This document shows, piece after piece, positions 57,751-64,000 of a DNA stretch of 64,000 bases. The stretch is from Melastoma dodecandrum (Eukaryota; Streptophyta; Magnoliopsida; Myrtales; Melastomataceae): assembly GCA_029817715.1 (NCBI GenBank), contig JARUPY010000534.1, positions 498,501 to 562,500 of the forward strand. The letters are read 5' to 3'. The position numbers and the translations under genes were made by a program. Position 1 is the first letter of the stretch, and each line of letters opens with the position of its first letter. The notes below the pieces were generated by a model. The model was not told the origin of the DNA. It searched no databases and saw only the letters and a program-made list of their open reading frames with translations.

Positions 57751-58424
57751 CTTCCTCTTCGCGGCTGGATCCATCTGCAAGTTCTCTAGAGAGAGAGTCG
57801 GCTATTATGTTTTTATATTCAGAAATGTATTCGACATCGAATTTATAATAGCTAAACCACTCTTGCAACCTCAAAAGTCTAGTCTGCCTAGCTATCTTGA
57901 GGTTCAGACTCATGAACCTTTTTACATAGGTCGAGTCAGGACGCACTAAGAATTTCTTAGGTGCCAAAACGATGTAAAAGGCCTTTATTTCATTTTTTAA
58001 AGCCAATAATTCTTTTTCGTGTATCGGGTATCGGAGTTCATATCCCTTAAAACTACCCGACCAATACTTACAAACGGGTTCCGGCTTTCTTCCTTTAATT
58101 TTCAAAACAACCCCCGGGAACTCGTTAGAAGCATCAATCTCCAGGACTAACTCATCCTTATCAGAAGTCGCCTCTGTTTCAGGCCTTTTTAAACTCCTTT
58201 CATGCTCAATAGAGTCAAAGGTCTTGTTTACTATAGAGCCGACTTCCTGAGCAAGATAGTTTCGGCTCTCGAGACTTTCAGTACTCCCTTGAATAGTTAA
58301 CTGTGTTAAAATTATCATTTATACTTTTACTAATTCCATAAGGAGTCATTCTAGACTCTGTGACGAACTCCAATCTTGTAAGAGTTTCAGAAGGATTTTC
58401 CGAAGATTTTTCTTCTCCGGTCAT
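57698..58424 (-). pseudogene. RNase H domain of the pararetroviral block
   Basis: The frame 58318-57698 carries an RNase H fold of the reverse-transcriptase type. It shows LVLEIDASNEFPGVVLK with the first catalytic aspartate, HEKELLALKNEIKAF with the catalytic glutamate, and the C-terminal FSYYKFDVEYI then IADSLSRE. The third acidic residue is at the RPDST position, where functional enzymes have RTDN. The preceding part, starting at an ATG at 58424, is in another phase, so at least one frameshift lies near 58260. No RT thumb or YxDD motif precedes it. Resemblance is closest to caulimovirid RNase H. Confidence 0.65.
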
Positions 58425-60259
58425 TTTTAAGGACTTAATATCAAACTCTTACAAAATTTTGGGGTGAAATAAGATGTCAGAAAAAGACAAAAAAAGAAAG
58501 TGTCGTAACGGGGGAAATATATAAACTTATTACTTAAAAGTCAAAACATTTTCTTTACCTGCAGTAACGAAGAACTATCCTCGAAAAAGGAAGGTTCTAA
58601 AGGGCGACCTTTTTACTTCCCCCCAGCGTGTGACCTCGTTGAGTGTGCCCCCCTTTTTCTTTCCTTGCATCGAAACTAGTGGTTCTTTTGGGTTTGACAA
58701 AAGGAAAGTTAGTGAGCTAATCATTTTGGATGAGTGATTTAAGCCTTGCCCTCAAAATAATGTGTTAGTTAGTGTCAAACCACCTTCAATTACGATGAGA
58801 CAGTGACACTCATTTTCATGCCACCCCCCCCCCCCTTTACCCAAATCACACCGATAATAAAGTCTAGTAAATTAGCTGGTCATCTCTAATCTAATAGCAT
58901 CTCCTTAAGAACAGATAGATAGAGAGATCTCTAGCCTTCCCGAAAGATAACTAATATGGAACACAACGGGGAGGGGAGAAATAAATGAAACTCTAAAATG
59001 TTGTTTTGTTTTTTTGGGGGGGTCCCTGTGCTTTTTTTGTTTATAGGGGGGGTTCTAGAGATTGATTTTAGGGTTTAGTACTACCTTGGATTCTTCTCTA
59101 GGGCCGAGAAACCCCCCCAACGTAAATTTTTGTAGGCACGCACGCACACAAAAGAAAGAAACAGTGAACCCCACCACAAAAGCAAAGGACAAACATGTGA
59201 GAAATTCAACTAACAAACGCGTCGAATTATTTAGTACATGTGTGTGTGTCTCTCTTTCTCTCTTTCTTATAATTCGAAACACACCCACCAACCCAATTGG
59301 GGGGGTGGTTTACTTTGCCTTCGGTAATGGAATCCAATGGAAGTGGGTGTTCTCATCACTTCTTCTTCTTCTTGAGCTTCTCGGACCGTGAAGAGAGAGA
59401 GAGAGAGTAAGTGTTTGTCCCTTCAATTTTTTTAGCTTTGACATTTTTGTTATCACCAAGGTGTTGTTTTTAGGGGTCAATCGTGCGTTATTGTTATTGA
59501 TATTATTATCATCATGAGTAAGCAATGATTTTTCCCCACGGTCGAGGCTTCGGCCTCTCTGAGAGAACTGCCACCATCACCACCATTAAAACATCATCCC
59601 CTCTTTGTCGACATGAGCAAGTAAATTCCATTAATATCAAAACAAGTACAAAGGCAACCAGCAGCTTTCTTAAGAAGGCATCGCTTGCTCTTAATACTCA
59701 GCCGGGAGTTGTCAGATTTTGATTCAGATATTAGCTTTTGCTTTCAACTTGAATCTCCCTCTGTTTACTATCTATTCCATCTTGTAATCATCGTCCATGA
59801 AATGATCCCAGAATTCTATCTTGTTGTAATTTCGTACAAAATAGGAAGTTCCTTTGGGGGAAACCGCTCCTTGAGTAAATGTTGCATGTAGCTGAGAAAA
59901 GGATCGACTCTGAAGGAAATTTATAAGGAGAATTACACCGAACGGGGCATACCGTATCAAACTTCTTATTACAAAGATCATCAATCCTGTGCACAAAAGG
60001 GAACCTCCCCCCAACAACATGTTCAAGTGAAATTTCATCTGATTCGCGCACTAACCCAAAGTAAACATCATACTTACTAAACCATAAGAGACCCTCCCCC
60101 CCCCCCCAACCCGGTTAGTTGTACTACGATTATTTACTACCCGTGCAATAACCTGGAAACCCTAGGCTGCTGTTAAGACCGCCACGGTGAAGTCCGAATT
60201 CCCCTCCGGCCAGTTGGGGGGAATTCTCCATAAGAGGAGATCATGAGATCCAGATATTT
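58425..60259. other. Intergenic region
   Basis: No gene seen. C runs at 58826-58837 and 60097-60108 and a GA run near 59395-59407 are the main structure. Short frames at 59055-59525 and 59772-60051 have no domain. Confidence 0.45.
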
Positions 60260-60601
60260 TCACACGCTGGTGCACCGCTTCTTTGACCGCCCGTAATGCC
60301 TCCTGAAGAAAGACTCCACCTCCTCTCGCCCCGTCGACTCGAAGAAGTGCAACTCGGTCACCTTCCTCTTGTGAGAATTCCAAGGCACGGGACGCTTCCT
60401 TGGGGTCTGGGGGCAGCTCCTTGCCGCGGGGATCTTGTGATCGTCGGAGGTCGGGGTTCGGCACTCCAAAGAAGAAGGGAGCGGGGACGAAGGGGGGCTT
60501 CGATGGAACGACAAAGTGGTAGTAGGGTAGTCGCAGCCCAAGGGAGAAGGATCTTCCATGGGGGGAGGGATTTGAGGGGTCGGAACTGTGTGCGTGGACA
60601 T
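60260..60601 (-). CDS. SIAMESE-related (SMR) cyclin-dependent kinase inhibitor
   Basis: A single exon; 113 aa from the ATG at 60601. Three family motifs are present: ECRTPTSDDHKIP, CPQTPRKRPVP, and the C-terminal ESTGREEVESFFRRHY (cyclin-binding type). These define plant SIM/SMR proteins, which inhibit CDK-cyclin complexes and promote endoreduplication or arrest under stress. The N-terminal part is Pro/Ser-rich and disordered, as usual. An in-frame ATG exists upstream at 60700, but that extension is encoded by a (CT)n leader repeat, giving an SLSLSLS run, so the downstream ATG is preferred. The short C-terminal tail ends RSKKRCTSV. Confidence 0.9.
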   Translation of the reverse strand: MSTHTVPTPQIPPPMEDPSPLGCDYPTTTLSFHRSPPSSPLPSSLECRTPTSDDHKIPAARSCPQTPRKRPVPWNSHKRKVTELHFFESTGREEVESFFRRHYGRSKKRCTSV

Positions 60602-60653
60602 GATATGAAGAGGAGGAGGGAGTGGAAAGGGGTTTTTGTTTTGGTGTTGGCTT

Positions 60654-60687
<34 letters not shown>

Positions 60688-63600
60688 ATGTATGATCCAA
60701 AGTCTCCTTCTCCCTCCCTTCCTTATCTTGTAATGTCTGGCCGTTCTTCTGGCCCTTATTTTACCCCCCCGTTCCTCAGAGTACTCACTTTCTCATAGGC
60801 GCTACTCCCCCAGGAGGATTTCTAATGACTTTTAACTGCTCCTACCTGACCTTACCGTAAACTCAGATTATTACCAAATGGGGGACAACTCGAACGTTTT
60901 CATAAAACAAATGGTCATAATTAATTCATGTTATACTATCATTACCACACCCTCTGAAGAGTTCGCAATTTCTTTTACAAGATGGGGATACAGAACTAGG
61001 ATCCTCTCCATTTAGTAAACATTAATACATTGGCAAAGCCATGTTGTAAAGTGGGGCAGATGAAGGTACTACCTACACTACACTCCCTTGTCCATTCAAC
61101 TAGGGAAACATGATTTTAGTAGAGAAAAAATAGATTAATATAATAAGAGAGCGGGCGGACAGTCGTTTCAACTCAATGCAGCGAAACGTGGAGGCAGGGA
61201 ACAAGACACGTTCGATAAGCAAATGTCATGGGTTTCTTGACGTATGAAGAAGAAGAAGACGACCATGACCTTAAACAATGAAACCTGATCCTGTTTGTAT
61301 TTCAGCGGTGGTGTATGTAATGGAATCCCATGCAAACAGTCCAAGAAAGAAGAAAACCCTACTGCTTCCTCAATCTCGCGAGAGGTCACTTCAAAAACCC
61401 TCCTTCACTCCTTGTCTCACTCACATAACGGAGCTAAACTTCTTACATTTTTCATCTCCCTTTATTAAAGGGTTCTTTTTTCTGATTATCATCCATTACT
61501 TACCCTGGGGAAATCAGTAACTATGAGGCACGTGTGGTGGTGATATTTTTTTTATTTTATTAGTGTATTTTGTTTCCATAATCGTAGGTAGGTAGGGGCT
61601 GTAAGAAAAGTTTTCTATGGGCGACTACTGACAGAAGAAGGTAAAGGGGTTACGATGAGAATATTTGGGGATCCCGACGATAATGCACAGGACGCGGGCC
61701 AAATGGGAATTTCGTTGAGACAGTAGTTTCCCGTAGGTTGTCCTTTCGATTGTTTCCTTTTTTGAAAGGGAGTTGAAAATGAAATAGAGAATTAGTGGGG
61801 GGGAGGGGGAGGAAGAGGACACCATCTCCATCGACGTGAAACTTCTCAAAATTGTGTTTGGATTCGTGCACAAAACTACCATGCGCCTTTGCCCTGCTAT
61901 CATATTTTCAATAGCTTTAAAATTTACGATACTTCACGAAATCGAATTTTATAAAACTCATTTTACTCGAGGAATAAATCAGATTATATAAAATCAAAAC
62001 TTTTTATAAAATTTGATTTTAGATATCATCCCACGAATTTCGAAACTAATTTCCAAACAAGGTGCGTGTTTTTTAACGTTTTACGTTTAATATCAGGTCG
62101 TTCGTCTGGGTGATCCCGAGGTTGTCCGGAACCCACTGGGGAGTGCGATCGATCCTTCCAAATTTTGTTCCCAGCGGTCGTACCACAACCCCCAACCCCC
62201 CCCCCCCAAAGAATTTATTTTATATGTGAACCCCTGGCGGGGGAATGAAGACAATGCCAGTGCCAGAGCCAGATGCTGGCCACTGAGACTGACTGACATG
62301 GCGTGCATAAGAAAGAAAGAAATTAAAAAGAGAGAGAGAGGGAGAGAGAAAGAAGCAAGAACCCATGTTACCTTGACGACGACGACAGATTGGGCTGGGC
62401 CGTGATTAAAATCGGGCTTTAGATGGTACAAAACAAAGCCCAATGGGCCGACAATTACTCCTCCTGGTTAAATGAATATGAAAACCCCTTGAAGGGGTCA
62501 AGAAGCATTTGACTCCTTCTAATACTAAAAATAGGGAGGAATATCGAATGTTCTATTGGTGGAGTGTTCGGTTCTGGACGAGTTTCCACCCGGCGGGCTG
62601 TGATCCAAAAGGGGAACACGGCTTTGACTTGATCTTTACGCGTGGGGAAACCACCAGGTAAACACGCAGCCATGACATGTAGCCGGGCGTCGTGTTTTTT
62701 GGGTAACAAAAATATTCAAAGGAGTAGACCATTGGGATTTGTTATGGTAAATTCGTATCTTTAATTCGTCTGTGTGTCTAAGGGCGTGACACAACGTCGA
62801 GGCCGAGAAAGAGAGAGGATGTGTATGTAAATGAATGAATGAATGAGCTGGGGCCAAGTTTTTAGCCTGCCTCACTCACTCAATGGCACGTATTCTTCAT
62901 AAAAAAAACACTGCGTCGTCGTCACCACCATCAAGGCAAAAGACTTTTGTTCAACAAAAGATGATCATACCATGTATTACAAAAAAAAAGAAGAAGATAA
63001 ATGGTAATAAAAAAGAAGAAGATTAGGTTGGCTTAGCTTAGCTACGAAGGAGGATTTGTGGGGGACGTAACATTTTGTCGTAGGTTTAATTATTAAGGGA
63101 GGAGGGTGACACTGACGACTTTGTATGAATGAACTTCTTCTCATTCTCACCATTTCATTTGTCCACCTAACCTAATATGACTTGTTTCCCTATTTTTTTT
63201 TTCTTTTAAAAAAAATGGTTAAGTCAATGCTGAATCATCTCATCTATTTTCTTTTTTTTTTTTGGTCCGAAATCAACGAGTTGGTATGGAGTTTCACCTA
63301 GAAACGTATACAACCCCAATAAATGATTCTAAAGATAGATCGCCCTAAAGAACAGCTCGACAACAAGGAATTAAAATTAAAAAACAAAAATCGTGTGGAG
63401 ATAGATACCCAAAGATGGGGGCTTAATGGGATCGTTTCTTTCAATCTTTTTCATATTGCTATATATATTGTTGCTATCCATAAAGTCGACAGCACCCGAG
63501 TGTTTAAGAAAGCATATGAAAAATTAAACAAAGTAAGGGGGGCATCGCATGAGGGAGGGCTTTCCTTTTTGGAGAGAGGGGAAAAAGAAGTGGGACTTTT

Positions 63601-64000
63601 TATGCAAAAGCGGCGGCACCCATGTTTTGATTCCTTCGGGGGGAGGGGGGCTCAATTTAATACCTGTGGTCCGACGACCCCTCTTATCAGAACCAACAAA
63701 TCTATATCTTTGTGTTTTTTCTTTTCTTGGACTTTGATATATAATGCCAAATTTTTAGTGGCGTCTGCCTCCTTTTTCATTTTTTTTTTCAAAATATACG
63801 ATAATAATCCTAAATTTATGTTTTTTCAAATTTTTTTTTAGGCAAAATATACGTATATATTCGTAATTATAGATGAACTTTCTTTTATGTCAACTTCTTT
63901 TTGTCATATACACAAATGTCACTACTTATGATTTCTACCTTTTTAATGGCCAATCGTTGATGACGTGAGCCAAATCACCCACATGGACATAACAGAGCTT
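60602..64000. other. SMR promoter and gene-free end of the window
   Basis: The first 100 bases are the SMR leader with a (GA)n run at 60655-60683. After that no frame on either strand shows a recognisable domain; the longest (63323-63841) is AT-rich and ends in a phenylalanine-rich tail from T runs. AT-rich decayed repeats like those at 21 and 25 kb recur at 61920-62090. A C run lies at 62197-62206. Confidence 0.45.
60655..60683. repeat. (GA)n microsatellite in the SMR leader
   Basis: About fourteen GA units (CT on the transcribed strand) lie in the 5' leader of the SMR gene. GAGA stretches in leaders or promoters can bind BPC/GAGA factors; that role here is inference. Confidence 0.9.

Larger units (their letters stand above)
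54660..58424 (-). mobile_element. Endogenous pararetrovirus remnant (Caulimoviridae-like)
   Basis: A 3.8-kb minus-strand segment reads as a decayed viral block. In order of transcription it holds an RNase H domain, zinc knuckles, a Lys/Glu-rich region, a 297-aa frame, a non-coding region with a TATA-like box (55434-55427), then the start of another ORF with a coiled coil (54973-54665), where similarity stops. This order, ending in a leader and a new ORF start, fits part of a circular genome opened at integration. The RNase H is closer to caulimovirids than to gypsy elements. Several frame breaks and stops occur. No reverse transcriptase, capsid or movement block is recognised. Endpoints are estimates. 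Confidence 0.65.

Noticed and set aside
60602..60700. In-frame extension of the SMR protein
   Set aside because: It is encoded by a CT microsatellite leader (SLSLSLS); family length fits the downstream ATG.
63323..63841. 172-aa plus-strand frame
   Set aside because: AT-rich, Lys/Asn- and Phe-rich with no domain; typical of random open frames in such DNA.
1..64000. CRISPR arrays, bacterial operons or ribosome-binding sites
   Set aside because: This is plant nuclear DNA; the only short direct-repeat array (7511-7708) has no spacers between units and is a minisatellite.

Overview
This is nuclear DNA of a flowering plant. The evidence is many short GT-AG introns, plant-only families (SOSEKI, SIAMESE-related CDK inhibitor, AKIN-beta3, XTH, ATL RING-H2, R2R3-MYB, STOP1-type zinc finger), a tRNA-Tyr(GUA) gene with an intron, and a 7SL (SRP) RNA gene with the plant USE + TATA promoter. 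An angiosperm is clear and a dicot is likely, but I cannot name the species. Genes are GC-richer than the AT-rich spacers, and spacers often carry long G or C homopolymers.

Layout. 1-3.5 kb: two tandem ~1.84 kb units, each holding a decayed GET3-type ATPase gene. 3.5-5.9 kb: spacer with a miR172-like hairpin and a solo-LTR-like segment. 5.9-8.3 kb: SnRK1 beta-3 subunit with a long leader intron and a 31-bp minisatellite. 9.1-9.4 kb: NRT2 nitrate-transporter fragment. 10.4-11.4 kb (-): DnaJ-type Cys-rich protein. 12.1 kb (+): small secreted-peptide precursor. 12.9-15.4 kb (-): ABCF1/GCN20-type ABC protein. 19.1-20.4 kb (-): RAX/MYB36-type R2R3-MYB. 20.4-27.3 kb: gene-poor, AT-rich.

27.3-28.6 kb: group III-A XTH. 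28.9 kb: tRNA-Tyr. 29.3-31.1 kb: shugoshin. 34.1-35.0 kb: DUF1635 protein. 35.8-36.1 kb: partial copy of the SOSEKI gene that lies intact at 38.3-40.5 kb. 41.5-42.3 kb (-): 5'-truncated CHY/RING gene. 43.5-44.9 kb: STOP2-like zinc finger. 45.15-45.46 kb (-): SRP RNA. 46.3-46.7 kb: histone H2B. 49.5-52.8 kb: 834-aa RING protein with a leader uORF. 53.3-53.9 kb (-): ATL RING-H2. 54.7-58.4 kb (-): decayed endogenous pararetrovirus (Caulimoviridae-like). 60.3-60.6 kb (-): SIAMESE-related CDK inhibitor. 60.6-64 kb: no gene seen.

The genes do not form one pathway; this is an ordinary mixed plant neighbourhood. Cell-cycle and chromosome genes (shugoshin, H2B, SMR) and cell-patterning genes (RAX-type MYB, SOSEKI) are present, but I infer no functional linkage. 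The most unusual items are the pararetrovirus remnant (RNase H ORF without a recognisable RT, followed by zinc knuckles), the miR172-like hairpin, the candidate IDA-like peptide gene, the partial SOSEKI duplication, and several gene fragments that keep their introns. Gene models were spliced by eye from reading-frame continuity, GT-AG sites and family resemblance.
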